This document shows, piece by piece, positions 37,599-46,779 of a stretch of DNA of 64,000 nucleotides; the stretch's first letter is position 1, and each line of letters begins with the position of its first letter. Source of the stretch: Aquimarina macrocephali JAMB N27. GTDB taxonomy: Bacteria; Bacteroidota; Bacteroidia; Flavobacteriales; Flavobacteriaceae. The stretch is from positions 62,001 to 126,000 of the forward strand of contig NZ_JACA01000023.1 of NCBI RefSeq assembly GCF_000520995.1, in the 5' to 3' direction. The translations under genes were made by a program, and so were the position numbers. The notes beneath the pieces were generated by a model that ran no database searches, was not told the DNA's origin, and saw only the letters and a list, made by a program, of their open reading frames with translations.

Positions 37599-39002
37599 TT
37601 AAAATCGCTTCAGAATCCATTCACTAATCATTTTCATTGCTTCTGGAGCAAAAGTTTCTTCAATATTGGGATACTCAGATTCTGAACCTGTTTTTGCCGT
37701 CTGAAATAAATGATTCAAACCTTCAATCTCATGTATCGTTACATCCTTATTTCCCGATTTTTTCAGGATAGCTTCAATTCTGGACAAGTTAAGTCCAGTT
37801 ATTACCTGGCAATCTTTACTACCGTTAATCGCTAATATAGGAGTTTTTACATTTGATAAAAACTGCTTTGGATCTGTTCTAACAAAATAACGCATCCAGG
37901 GATCTTTAATGAATTCGAAAAGTTGTTGCTCTAACATTGCCAAAGGATAAGCATTCTTCATGCTATCGCCTAAAGTATTGTGATATGCAGTCATCTTTTC
38001 TCTAGACAAAGCCTTCATCACCTCTATATCCTTTTCTTTTTGAATTGATGTTAGTACAATCTCGGTAAATTTGTTATTGATTTGTATTATTTCTGGAGAA
38101 ATACCTTCTAATTCGGCACTAAGTTTCATTTGTGATAATAACACGTCTTTGCCGTCAACACCAGTTCCTGCCAAAAGCACGACAAACGACACCCCTATAT
38201 TTTTAGAAGCTACCATTGGCGCAATAAAACCTCCTTCACTATGACCTACAAGACCAATCTTATTTACATCAACATCATCTCTGGTTCTAAGAAATCTAAT
38301 TGCAGCTTCTACATCAGACGCAAAATCAACAGAAGTTGCTCCTTTAAAAACACCTTCACTTTTTGCCACACCTCTTTCATCATATCGCAATACTGCAATT
38401 CCCTGACGAGTTAAGAAGTCTGAAAGTACTAAAAAAGGTCTATGATTAGCTGCCTTAATTTCCTCATTTCTGTTCTGAGGTCCAGATCCCGAAATTAAAA
38501 CAACAACTGGCGGTTTTTTTTTATCTTTTGGTAAAGTTAGCGTTCCCGCTAGTTTAATACCACCAGCCTCTATATTCTTAAAAATAACATCAACCGACCT
38601 GTAGGGATATGGTTTTTTAGGGTCTTGTGGCCTATCTTTAGCTACAACATCACCTTTCTTTAGGTCTAAAGGGAATTTATTCCCTGCCTGATCAAAGACT
38701 CCTTTTATTTCCTGATTTTCTAACACCCCTTCGTAGACAACCTTAAATGCGCTAGCTTCGATAATAAGTTTTTGATCTACAAATGTTGTTTTATCTGCCG
38801 GAATCTCTTGATCTGATTGTTTTGGACTTTTTAAGGTAGACACATACACATCTCCTTCTTTTTTAATCTTAAAAACCATAGGAAGCTCGGTTCCCTGAAC
38901 TTTAATTGCTCCATTCCAAATCCCGGTAATTTCCTGTGCATTTATTATCTGGGAAAGAAAAGCTATTAATAATCCTATTATCCATTTAACTAATGACATC
39001 AT
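37599..39002 (-). CDS. Secreted alpha/beta hydrolase
   Basis: A 467-residue protein with a signal peptide (ends IINAQE). Residues about 22-115 form a beta-rich N-terminal domain (GIWNGAIKVQGTELPMVFKI), and residues about 135-467 an alpha/beta hydrolase. The oxyanion region is VVVLISGSGPQNRNEE, the nucleophile elbow is GHSEGG, an Asp is likely in AINGSKDCQV, and the His in EGLNHLFQ. Related proteins are called S33-like or dienelactone hydrolases; the substrate is unknown. It lies 60 bp upstream of the kinase gene on the same strand and could be cotranscribed. Confidence 0.88.
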   Translation of the reverse strand: MMSLVKWIIGLLIAFLSQIINAQEITGIWNGAIKVQGTELPMVFKIKKEGDVYVSTLKSPKQSDQEIPADKTTFVDQKLIIEASAFKVVYEGVLENQEIKGVFDQAGNKFPLDLKKGDVVAKDRPQDPKKPYPYRSVDVIFKNIEAGGIKLAGTLTLPKDKKKPPVVVLISGSGPQNRNEEIKAANHRPFLVLSDFLTRQGIAVLRYDERGVAKSEGVFKGATSVDFASDVEAAIRFLRTRDDVDVNKIGLVGHSEGGFIAPMVASKNIGVSFVVLLAGTGVDGKDVLLSQMKLSAELEGISPEIIQINNKFTEIVLTSIQKEKDIEVMKALSREKMTAYHNTLGDSMKNAYPLAMLEQQLFEFIKDPWMRYFVRTDPKQFLSNVKTPILAINGSKDCQVITGLNLSRIEAILKKSGNKDVTIHEIEGLNHLFQTAKTGSESEYPNIEETFAPEAMKMISEWILKRF

Positions 39003-39165
39003 AATTAGTTTCTTTTTGATTTACAATCAAAAATATATGAACATCTACAGATGATAGTTCAAATTATGATGAATGGTAAATATGCAATGATAGATGGTAA
39101 TACTATTATTATTTATCTTCTTTCTTAACAAGTAAACATGTATAACATCAATCTATGTGCGTGTT

Positions 39166-40119
39166 TTATTTTATAAAAACCATGGCAATAAAAATACAAT
39201 ATGCTCCAAAAATCAATAGCCCTTTTGGGCGTCCCAGGGTCATCTTTTTAGGCACAAAAGCCAATGGAAGTAAAATCATGGCAAAACCAAGCATCCAATA
39301 AATATTTACACTCATTAGTGTTCCATCTTTTACGGCTATAGGCTGAATTAATGAAGTTATCCCTAATACCGAAGCTATATTGAAAATATTGGATCCTATA
39401 AGATTACCGAGTGAGATTGCTTTCTCCTGTTTTAACGCTGCAATAACAGAAGCAGCTAACTCTGGCACACTAGTTCCCACTGCAATAAGAGTGACTGCTA
39501 TTACGCCTTCACTAACTCCCATTCTTTTGGCAATAGTTTCTGCTCCACTCACCAATAATTCTGAACCAAAATATAATGCAACCCCACCTATGAGTAGCCA
39601 AATTATAATTTTAAAATTAGATGTTTTCTGAAGAGAATCATCTACTTCTTCTGCCGTTGCATCAGAAGATTTTCTAGCTCTTCGAATCAATATGAACAGG
39701 TATACTATTAGAGACAATAACAATACAAGTCCTTCAAACTGAGTTAAAATTGCATCATTTTCTAAAAAGAGATATAAAACAAACGATAACAGTACCATTA
39801 CCGGCCAATTAAATTTATAAAAGTCCTTATCAATAGCCAAAGGACTTATTATTGCAGTAATACCCAATACCAAACCAATATTGGCTATGTTTGACCCTAC
39901 TACATTACCTAAAGATATATCTGACAATCCATCCATTGCTGCTTGAATACTCACTAGCAATTCTGGAGCAGAGGTAGCAAAAGAAACTACAGTTAACCCA
40001 ATAACCATACGAGACAATTTAAGTCTAAAAGACAAGGCAACAGAGGATCTTACCAAAAATTCTCCTCCCACCACAAGAAGTATAAGTCCTATAATAACGT
40101 ACAATATACTGGCAACCAT
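39166..40119 (-). CDS. Calcium/sodium antiporter (CaCA family, YrbG-like)
   Basis: A 317-residue inner-membrane exchanger with about ten membrane segments arranged as two inverted repeats. The alpha-repeats are visible as SFATSAPELLVSIQA with GNVVGSNIANIGLVLG, and AVGTSVPELAASVIA with GNLIGSNIFNIASVLG. Both hold the acidic Glu needed for ion binding. An acidic cytoplasmic loop (about residues 145-165) separates them. Function is Ca2+ export for Na+ or H+, by family. Confidence 0.95.
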   Translation of the reverse strand: MVASILYVIIGLILLVVGGEFLVRSSVALSFRLKLSRMVIGLTVVSFATSAPELLVSIQAAMDGLSDISLGNVVGSNIANIGLVLGITAIISPLAIDKDFYKFNWPVMVLLSFVLYLFLENDAILTQFEGLVLLLSLIVYLFILIRRARKSSDATAEEVDDSLQKTSNFKIIIWLLIGGVALYFGSELLVSGAETIAKRMGVSEGVIAVTLIAVGTSVPELAASVIAALKQEKAISLGNLIGSNIFNIASVLGITSLIQPIAVKDGTLMSVNIYWMLGFAMILLPLAFVPKKMTLGRPKGLLIFGAYCIFIAMVFIK

Positions 40120-40171
40120 AAATTCTAATTTTGTCTGCGAATATACTATTATATAAAAACTTTTTTCAAAA

Positions 40172-40200
40172 AAACAGCATCCATATTTTAGGATGCTATT
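40172..40200 (-). terminator. Terminator upstream of the antiporter
   Basis: Stem AGCATCC / GGATGCT with eight T on the minus strand, lying upstream of the antiporter ATG. It would stop transcription arriving from the decayed peptidase gene. Confidence 0.6.
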
Positions 40201-40267
40201 TTATATAAATTACCAAAAGTACCAGGGGTAAAAAGAAATTCTATTATTTCTTACATATCTATTTAAA

Positions 40268-40315
40268 AAAAGCAGGGTATTAACCTAAACTCAAAAAACA
40301 TACCCTGCTTTTTAA
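40268..40315. terminator. Terminator past the decayed M57 gene
   Basis: Stem AAAGCAGGGTAT (40269-40280) and ATACCCTGCTTT (40300-40311), with flanking A and T runs. It sits where the 3' end of the relic gene on the minus strand would be. Confidence 0.65.
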
Positions 40316-40354
40316 AATCAAACTATACATATTAAAAACAGAATGCTATTAATA

Positions 40355-40760
40355 CAGATAATTTAATACTACTCTATCATAATACTCCACTAACCATTGT
40401 ACCATTTGAGCAACATTCATTTATTGTAGAACCAATGTCACATCCTGCAATTGGTATTACGAGCATATAAACTATTCTATATCCTTCATTTAAAGTTTTT
40501 TATCCATGATTTTAGTCTTCCAATAAGTGTCTACCCCAACACCACCTTACCTCATGAACACATAACTGTTCTGATTGTTGACACTCTGCCTACTGTTAGT
40601 ACAATTATGATCTGCATCAAGTTATATGACCTTCTATTACTATGAAAATCTTCACATCCTCTTGACCCGTTCCCTAAATTATTATTTATAGTGACATTAA
40701 AATATATCTATATACCATAGCATGTAGCAAAACATAAATTCATCCAAAAACTAAGGTCAA
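40355..40760 (-). pseudogene. Decayed M57-type metallopeptidase gene
   Basis: No open frame spans this gap, but translating the minus strand in pieces gives clear remnants of the M57 genes at 43668 and 56766. The end reads YYDRVVLNYL against LDRVALNYLY. Before it, in another frame, GSTINECCSNG aligns with NSIMNACYPAN. Further up, HEVRWCWGRH aligns with the zinc motif HEIGHCVGFRH but has lost the second His and one codon. SRGCEDFHSNR aligns with SAGIAGFPSNG. The N-terminal part is missing, replaced by the promoter of the TPR kinase. Frame changes and loss of the zinc site show it is dead. Confidence 0.8.
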
Positions 40761-40903
40761 ATCTATATATAGTTATCATAAGTCAAATGTAGGATCAACG
40801 CTTCTAAAAATTGATCTTTAATACATGAACTGTCATTTTCATTACACAAATCGACACTATTTAACAACAAACCCTCAAAATAGATATCAGAATTAACATT
40901 AAA

Positions 40904-40933
40904 TTGATATTAAATTCATGTTTTGTAGTTTTG
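40904..40933 (+). promoter_or_regulatory. Promoter of the TPR histidine kinase operon
   Basis: TTG (40904-40906), a 19-base spacer and TAGTTTTG (40926-40933) match the Bacteroidota form. An in-frame ATG at 40918 lies inside the promoter, so translation should start at ATG 40954. Confidence 0.75.
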
Positions 40934-40953
40934 CATATCAAATTATCAAAATA

Positions 40954-42822
40954 ATGAACCCAGAAAAGATTAGATTATTTTCTCTCCCAATATTTATGTT
41001 ATGGGTTGTTCTTTCTCTGGGACAAAACACCAGTAATACTACACAAAAAACAGATCAGGATTCTACATTAACCACTTTACACAAAAAATTAGCACTCTTA
41101 AAAACGACAACCAATAAAGATAGTATTGCAAAAAAAAGCTTGCGCCTTATAACAAAACATACTCGCAAAGACAGGAAGGGCACTTATACCGATGTCTTAT
41201 TTGATTTAATCAGTTACTGTGAAGACATCAATAATCTTGAATGTCTAATAGAGGCATATATTTTGGTTGGAATACAATACAGAAGAAAGAATCTTTATTT
41301 AGAATCTTTAGCATATTATAACAAAGCTGAAGAATTATCTTCTAGCAATGAAAAAAGAGGTTTAAAATGGCGCATTTACACAAACAAAGGGATTTTACTT
41401 CATGAGATATTAGAAGCAAATCTTTCTAGAGAAAATTTTAAAAAGTCGTTATCCTATATTGATTCTACAAATAGTTTTAGGGAGGGTACTTCTTTTTTAA
41501 ATATGTCTTCATCATTTGAGGATGTAAAAGATCACGATTCTATGATTTATTACGGAAAAAAGGCTTTTAATATATTAAAAGAGTATCCCCACAGAAAATC
41601 CCATTTTATAGCTGCAGTAAACAATCTGGCATATGGACATATTAAACAAAATGAACTGGACAAAGCTTCTGAGCTTATAACAAATCATATCGATTTAAAT
41701 AAAGACAAAAAAAGTACAGATAATACTCTTCCTTCTTATTTCTATAATACTTTAGGAGAACTTAACTACAAACTTAAAAAATATAATACTGCTATTTATT
41801 ATTATAAAAAATCTCTGGATACTATACACAATGAAAGCCCGCCATCAAACCTCAAAAACCTTAATAGTTTATCAGAAATTCACGAAATCAAAGGAGACCT
41901 AAAACAAGCCATCAAATACCTAAGGGCAAAAGAAAAATATTTAGAAAAGTTCGATCAAATTAGATTAAAAAGAGAAATTGCAAAATCGCAGTTTAATCCC
42001 GTTTTGCACAAAAAAAATATAATAATTACCAAACTAAAAGAAGAAAACTTAGTTACTAACAAGGAGGCATACAATACTAAGCTTATTACTCTAGGAGTTG
42101 GTGTAACAAGTCTTTTTATCATTCTAATATTTTTAGCAATTCATCAAAAAAGCAGGTTAAAAATATCATACTTAAATGAAGAGATAAGTCTAACGAGATT
42201 AAAATCTTTAAAATCAATAATGAACCCTCATTTTTTGTTTAATTCATTTAATACTCTCCAAAGTTTTATACTACAAAAAAACAAGTTCGAGGCTAGTGAG
42301 CACATGAGACAACTTTCTCAATTAATACGAAAAGTATTATCTAACTCTGAGAGTCTTTACATTAACTTTAATGACGAATTAGAGATTATAGAAACCTATG
42401 TTGAATTAGAAAATAAAAGATTTGATAATCAATTCGAATTAGAAAAAATAATTGACGAAGATCTAATAAAATTAAACCCAAGAATTCCTTCTATGATTAT
42501 TCAACCTCATATAGAAAATGCTGTTATACACGGATTAGAGTGCAAAAAAATTAAAAAATTAAAGTTATCTTTTCAGAAAAAAAACAACATAATACAATGT
42601 ATCATTGAGGATAATGGTATTGGAAGAAGAAAATCTGAAGAATTAAAAAAAATCGAAAAAAGAAAACACCTTTCTATTGCTTCTAAAAATACAACAGAAA
42701 GAATAAGTATACTTCGAAAGATTGGATATCAGAAAACTTCTTTACAAATAAAAGATCTTTTTGATGATCAAAATCAACCTAACGGAACAAAAATTATTAT
42801 TAACCTTCCAATCATAAGTTAA
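40954..42822 (+). CDS. TPR-containing LytS-type sensor histidine kinase
   Basis: A 622-residue kinase. A signal-like segment (about residues 7-25, SLPIFMLWVVLSLGQ) places the sensor part outside the cytoplasm. Residues about 60-330 hold tetratricopeptide repeats (SLAYYNKAEELS, TAIYYYKKSLDTI). A membrane segment follows near residue 380 (LGVGVTSLFIILIFLAIH), then the His_kinase domain with SIMNPHFLFNSFNTLQSF and a HATPase region with IPSMIIQPHIENAVIHGLE and DNGIGRRKS. The regulator gene begins on the last base of its stop codon (TAATG). Confidence 0.92.
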   Translation: MNPEKIRLFSLPIFMLWVVLSLGQNTSNTTQKTDQDSTLTTLHKKLALLKTTTNKDSIAKKSLRLITKHTRKDRKGTYTDVLFDLISYCEDINNLECLIEAYILVGIQYRRKNLYLESLAYYNKAEELSSSNEKRGLKWRIYTNKGILLHEILEANLSRENFKKSLSYIDSTNSFREGTSFLNMSSSFEDVKDHDSMIYYGKKAFNILKEYPHRKSHFIAAVNNLAYGHIKQNELDKASELITNHIDLNKDKKSTDNTLPSYFYNTLGELNYKLKKYNTAIYYYKKSLDTIHNESPPSNLKNLNSLSEIHEIKGDLKQAIKYLRAKEKYLEKFDQIRLKREIAKSQFNPVLHKKNIIITKLKEENLVTNKEAYNTKLITLGVGVTSLFIILIFLAIHQKSRLKISYLNEEISLTRLKSLKSIMNPHFLFNSFNTLQSFILQKNKFEASEHMRQLSQLIRKVLSNSESLYINFNDELEIIETYVELENKRFDNQFELEKIIDEDLIKLNPRIPSMIIQPHIENAVIHGLECKKIKKLKLSFQKKNNIIQCIIEDNGIGRRKSEELKKIEKRKHLSIASKNTTERISILRKIGYQKTSLQIKDLFDDQNQPNGTKIIINLPIIS

Positions 42823-43565
42823 TGAATACTAGAACCCCACTAACATCTATTATCATTGATGATGAAAAAATGGCAAGAAATAGTTTAAAAGTTTTATTGC
42901 ATAACTATTGCCCGGAAATAAAAATAATTGGAGAGGGAGAGAATTTGGCCTCTTTAAAAAAATTATTAAGTACTCATAACCCGGATCTTATTTTTTTAGA
43001 TATTCAACTAAGAAATACCACTATTTTTGATCTTATTTCTAACATAGAATTATCAGATTTTAAAATTATTTTTATTTCTGCGCATGATCAATATGCTTTA
43101 AAAGGGTATAAATATGATGCAGTCGACTATCTTTTAAAGCCTGTAGACCCAGTTAAATTAAAAGAGGCTGTTATTAAGGCAAAAGGTCAAATTGAAAAAG
43201 AACGGGAGTCAGAACACAAAAGAGCAGATATATATTCTTTGCGGGATTCTCCACAGATTGTATTATCAGACACCAAAGGATCTCACATCATTAAAACCAA
43301 AGATATTATGTATTGTATCGCAGAGGGTAACTATACTTCTATTGTCTTACACGATCAACCCCAAATTGTAGTTTCTAAAAATCTGAAGTTTTTTGAAGAA
43401 AAATTAAATTCCATAAACTTTTATAGAATTCATAAGTCCAACTTAATAAATCTTAATTATTTAAAATTATTAAGTAATGATGATGGTGGACATATTGTAA
43501 TGAGTGATGGGAAAATACTATCCATCTCCAGAGATAAAAAACGCAAACTTCTTAAACACATCTAG
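42822..43565 (+). CDS. LytTR-type response regulator
   Basis: A 247-residue response regulator. The receiver part shows LTSIIIDDEKMARNSL, the acceptor Asp in LIFLDIQLRN, and the Lys in YLLKPVDPVK. The LytTR domain covers about residues 145-245 (YCIAEGNYTSIVL; YRIHKSNLINLNYL). The acceptor region lacks the usual MPxxxG that follows Asp, reading IQLRNTTIFDL. It overlaps the kinase stop by 1 bp. The nearest target candidates are the flanking M57 peptidase genes (inference). Confidence 0.93.
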   Translation: MNTRTPLTSIIIDDEKMARNSLKVLLHNYCPEIKIIGEGENLASLKKLLSTHNPDLIFLDIQLRNTTIFDLISNIELSDFKIIFISAHDQYALKGYKYDAVDYLLKPVDPVKLKEAVIKAKGQIEKERESEHKRADIYSLRDSPQIVLSDTKGSHIIKTKDIMYCIAEGNYTSIVLHDQPQIVVSKNLKFFEEKLNSINFYRIHKSNLINLNYLKLLSNDDGGHIVMSDGKILSISRDKKRKLLKHI

Positions 43566-43601
43566 AAATCTTCAGGTGATATCTCTGTTTACTATAAAAC
43601 A

Positions 43602-43634
43602 ATAAAAGACTGCCATAAGACAGTCTTTTATCAA
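43602..43634. terminator. Bidirectional terminator
   Basis: Stem AAAAGACTG / CAGTCTTTT with an 8-base loop between the response regulator and the convergent M57 peptidase gene. Confidence 0.8.
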
Positions 43635-43667
43635 TGTTTATATATTTAATTTATTATCAATACCGGA

Positions 43668-44528
43668 CTAGTAAAGGTAGTTTAATGCTACTCTATCTAG
43701 GTTACTCCATTCTCCATCAGTATTTGCAGGATAGCAAGCATTCATGATAGAATTAGCATCTCCTCCAGGACCAGCTGTTCCCGGGATATATACAAGACCA
43801 TCATTACCTACTCCTTCATTACTATTTTCATTACATGTTTTTCTGGTATCCCAATCTGTATGTCTAAACCCAACACAGTGGCCAATTTCGTGAGCTAATA
43901 AATGCTCTAGTTGCTGATTTGTTTGTGTTAAATTAGCTCCGTTATTAATTCTAACTCTTGTAAAAGGGTATCCATTACTAGGAAAACCTGCAATACCTGC
44001 TGATCTGTTTGGATCTGTATTTATGCTATTATCTACATATACTAAGATATCGTTAGCTCCCCAGGATGTCCCAAAAGACAATACAAATCTAATACTAAGA
44101 TTTTCATTATTATAATTGTTAACAGCATATTGCAGACCTGTCTGGGCAGTAGAACTTAATCCATATTGATTGTTACCCGTATATCCCACTACACGAATAA
44201 CATTAGTTGCTGTTACCAAATTATTAGTTCTGTACTGCTTGTTTTGAATTCCCCCATGAAGTCCCATATCCATTATTTGGGATTTTGATAACAGTACATC
44301 ACCTTCAATAAGATACGCTGCTTTTTTTGTGCCATCAATATCACTTACCATTACCTTCTCTACTCCATTTGGATTAAAATGTAATGCTGTGATTTTGTTT
44401 AAAACATCTTTTTCAACTTCTAAAGAGGTTTCTTCTGTTGGACTATTTACCTGATCTTTTTCGCAAGACACAAAGGTTACCGAAGCGACTATTGCAGTAG
44501 CCGCAAATAAAAAATTAATTTTTTTCAT
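43668..44528 (-). CDS. M57-family (HEIGH) metallopeptidase lipoprotein
   Basis: A 286-residue secreted zinc peptidase. The lipoprotein signal ends VTFVSCEKDQ. The zinc-binding motif is HEIGHCVGFRHTDW (HExxHxxGxxH). A region of about 90 residues before the catalytic part may act as a propeptide, and NKQYRTNNLV lies at the boundary. Cys residues in NSIMNACYP and KTCNEN may form a disulfide. It ends in LDRVALNYLY. Very similar in layout to the gene at 56766 and to the relic at 40355. The substrate is unknown. Confidence 0.92.
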   Translation of the reverse strand: MKKINFLFAATAIVASVTFVSCEKDQVNSPTEETSLEVEKDVLNKITALHFNPNGVEKVMVSDIDGTKKAAYLIEGDVLLSKSQIMDMGLHGGIQNKQYRTNNLVTATNVIRVVGYTGNNQYGLSSTAQTGLQYAVNNYNNENLSIRFVLSFGTSWGANDILVYVDNSINTDPNRSAGIAGFPSNGYPFTRVRINNGANLTQTNQQLEHLLAHEIGHCVGFRHTDWDTRKTCNENSNEGVGNDGLVYIPGTAGPGGDANSIMNACYPANTDGEWSNLDRVALNYLY

Positions 44529-44634
44529 TCTAAAATGTGTTAAGTTTGTATTAATTTATTGTGATAAATTTAACTTTTTATTTACGGGAAACAAATTTTT
44601 TCGATCAAAAAATAATGTTATCCCTCATTTTAGA

Positions 44635-44649
44635 TACTGTAAAACAGTA
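44635..44649. promoter_or_regulatory. Dyad upstream of the M57 peptidase gene, shared form
   Basis: TACTGT-AAA-ACAGTA, a perfect 15-bp dyad 107 bp upstream of the peptidase start. A matching dyad TACGGT-AAA-ACCGTA (57786-57800) lies upstream of the second M57 gene. TCGATCAAA also occurs twice here and once near the second site. Confidence 0.55.
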
Positions 44650-44730
44650 GTTTACATAAAACAAAAAGTCGATCAAAAAGGGATTACAGTACTTCACAAG
44701 CATAAAAGCATCATCTCTTTTTTTCTTAAT

Positions 44731-44795
44731 AACTATATAAATAGTTAAATAACTACAAAAATAGTTGTTAAACTAGAATCATAGTTATACATTTG
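44731..44795 (+). promoter_or_regulatory. blaI-type promoter with three evenly spaced operator dyads
   Basis: Three 16-bp sites of the form AACTA-N6-TAGTT start at 44731, 44751 and 44771, exactly 20 bp apart. The promoter is TTG (44765-44767), a 20-base spacer and TACATTTG (44788-44795). The second site abuts the TTG and the third fills the spacer, so bound repressor would block RNA polymerase. The BlaI-like gene begins at 44816, indicating autorepression. Confidence 0.8.
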
Positions 44796-44815
44796 ATTAT
44801 TATTAATACTCTCTT

Positions 44816-45172
44816 ATGGAAAAACTTACTAATAAAGAAGAAGAAATCATGCAGACATTATGGAAGCTAAAAAAAGCTTTTGCAAAAGAGGTTCAGGCCG
44901 AACTAAACAATGCTGTACATTATAACACTGTATCTACAATCATACGTAATCTCGAGGATAAAAAGTATGTAGGTCATCAAGCTTATGGAAAAACACATCA
45001 GTACTTCCCTATTATTACAAAAGAAGAATATCGCAGCAATTTTGTAAGTACAGCTATGAAACAATATTTTAACGATTCTTATAAAAATATGGTTTCTTTT
45101 TTTGCCAAAGAAGAAAAGATAACTGCAGATGAATTAAGAGAAATTTTAAAAGTAATAGAACAAGAAAAATAA
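44816..45172 (+). CDS. BlaI/MecI-family repressor
   Basis: A 118-residue winged-helix repressor of the BlaI/MecI/CopY family. The N-terminal domain (about residues 1-70) reads LTNKEEEIMQTLWKLKKAF and VHYNTVSTIIRNLEDKKYV. The C-terminal helices (about 75-118) allow dimer formation and cleavage. It is followed by the M56 gene after 3 bp. Three evenly spaced dyads stand before it, so it likely represses itself. In this phylum such pairs are common without beta-lactamase genes; none is seen here. Confidence 0.93.
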   Translation: MEKLTNKEEEIMQTLWKLKKAFAKEVQAELNNAVHYNTVSTIIRNLEDKKYVGHQAYGKTHQYFPIITKEEYRSNFVSTAMKQYFNDSYKNMVSFFAKEEKITADELREILKVIEQEK

Positions 45173-45175
45173 GCT

Positions 45176-46714
45176 ATGGAAACCTTCTTAATTTATCTTT
45201 TAAAAGCCAGTATTTTACTTTCGTTATTTTACGGAGTTTATTTTTTATTGCTTAGAAAAGATACCTTCTTTACTATAAACAGGCACTTTTTGTTGGTCAG
45301 TATTATCACTTCTTTACTATTGCCATTTATAGAGTTTACAACTATTAAGTTTATTGAAAACCCAACTTTTTACATAACAGAAACAAATCAATCTCCTTCA
45401 AAAAATATAATTCCCGAGACTATTAACTGGTGGGTAATTGGATCTGTTCTTTATGGTTTGGGAGCTCTTATATTTTTATCTCGTTTTTGCCTTCAATTGT
45501 TATCCTTAAAAAAATTACTAACTCATCATCAAAGCAGGAAAGAAGATGGCTTCAACTTTATTGAAGTTACTCAAGACATTGCTCCTTTTTCTTTTTTTAA
45601 TACGATCGTATACAATCCGGTATTACATTCTCGAGAAGAATTAGATATGATTCTAAAACATGAAAAAATACATGTTCAGCAATTACATACTCTAGATTTA
45701 ATACTAATGAATCTTCTTCTCATATTTCAATGGGTAAATCCTTTTGCCTGGTTATACAAAAAAAATCTGGAACAAAATCTTGAGTTTATCGCTGATCGGG
45801 AGGCTATAAACCAAATGACATCCAGAAAAGAGTATCAATTAACTTTACTAAAAGTATCATCAAATAATTACTCTACCATTACTAATAATTTTTATCAATC
45901 ATTAATCAAAAAACGAATTGTTATGCTAAACAAACAAAGTTCTCAAAGTAAGAAGTTATGGAAGGTCACCGTTATTCTTCCTTTGTTAAGTCTATTTTTA
46001 TGGAGTTTTAATACCCAGGAAGTTATTAAAATCAAACAGGATACAAAAATTAATCAAAAAGCTTCTGATAATATCTTCTTTCAGGAAAAAGGAAAAAAAA
46101 TTATTGAATTTATAGTCGACAAAAGCTCTTCAAAAGAAGACCTTAATAAAGTAAAATACACTTTAAAAGATGACTACAGTCTTGAGGTTAAATTCTCTGG
46201 CATCAAACGAAATGATGCTAATGAAATTACGAGCATTAAAGTTGATATCTCTTCTAAAAAAGGAACAACCAACTATGCTATATCAAATGACACTCCTATT
46301 AATTCTTTTGCAATTATATACGATAGTGAAACCGGTAAAATCGAAATAGGCCAATCTGGAAATAGCTCAAGTCACGTATGGTTTATTGATAAGGATGGTA
46401 ATCACAAAAAAGGGAAAACAATGAAAATCCATTCCGGAGATAAGAAAAATGAGTTCATTTTTAGTGATGGAGATCACAAAGATATTTATGAGATACACAC
46501 CAATGACAACAAAACTTTTGCTTACATTACTGGTGATAGAGACGGTGAGCCATTAATTTATATAGATGGAAAAAAAACGACCAAAAAAGAAATGGAAAAA
46601 TTAGATTCTGATACCATAGAACAGATGAATGTCTATAAAGGAAAAACAGCTATAAAAAAATATGGTGATAAGGCAAAAAATGGAGTGATTGAAATTACTA
46701 CTAAAAAGAAGTAA
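45176..46714 (+). CDS. M56-family BlaR1-like sensor metallopeptidase
   Basis: A 512-residue membrane protein. Membrane segments are at the N-terminus (residues 1-55, about 80-105) and about 265-285. The M56 zinc site is HEKIHVQQLHTLDL (HExxH), with the third ligand in EFIADREAI. In the C-terminal outer part, residues about 300-400 hold a domain also found alone in the next gene, and the last 60 residues (IYIDGKKTTKKEMEKL, YGDKAKNGVIEITT) resemble a TonB-plug-like fold. Signal at this outer part may trigger cleavage of the repressor, by family. Confidence 0.92.
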   Translation: METFLIYLLKASILLSLFYGVYFLLLRKDTFFTINRHFLLVSIITSLLLPFIEFTTIKFIENPTFYITETNQSPSKNIIPETINWWVIGSVLYGLGALIFLSRFCLQLLSLKKLLTHHQSRKEDGFNFIEVTQDIAPFSFFNTIVYNPVLHSREELDMILKHEKIHVQQLHTLDLILMNLLLIFQWVNPFAWLYKKNLEQNLEFIADREAINQMTSRKEYQLTLLKVSSNNYSTITNNFYQSLIKKRIVMLNKQSSQSKKLWKVTVILPLLSLFLWSFNTQEVIKIKQDTKINQKASDNIFFQEKGKKIIEFIVDKSSSKEDLNKVKYTLKDDYSLEVKFSGIKRNDANEITSIKVDISSKKGTTNYAISNDTPINSFAIIYDSETGKIEIGQSGNSSSHVWFIDKDGNHKKGKTMKIHSGDKKNEFIFSDGDHKDIYEIHTNDNKTFAYITGDRDGEPLIYIDGKKTTKKEMEKLDSDTIEQMNVYKGKTAIKKYGDKAKNGVIEITTKKK

Positions 46715-46736
46715 CTCAATCCAGATATAAATCTTT

Positions 46737-46768
46737 AAAAAACTCACTTCCTTCAAGTGAGTTTTTTG
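46737..46768 (+). terminator. Rho-independent terminator of the BlaI/BlaR1 operon
   Basis: Stem AAAAAACTCACTT / AAGTGAGTTTTTT with a short loop, just after the M56 gene. Confidence 0.88.
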
Positions 46769-46779
46769 TATTTTTGACC

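Noticed and set aside
40451..40645. A 64-codon plus-strand frame in the gap before the TPR kinase
   Set aside because: The stretch is explained by the minus-strand relic of an M57 gene.
44816..46714. A beta-lactam resistance operon
   Set aside because: BlaI/BlaR1-type pairs are widespread in Bacteroidota without resistance genes, and no beta-lactamase or PBP gene lies nearby.
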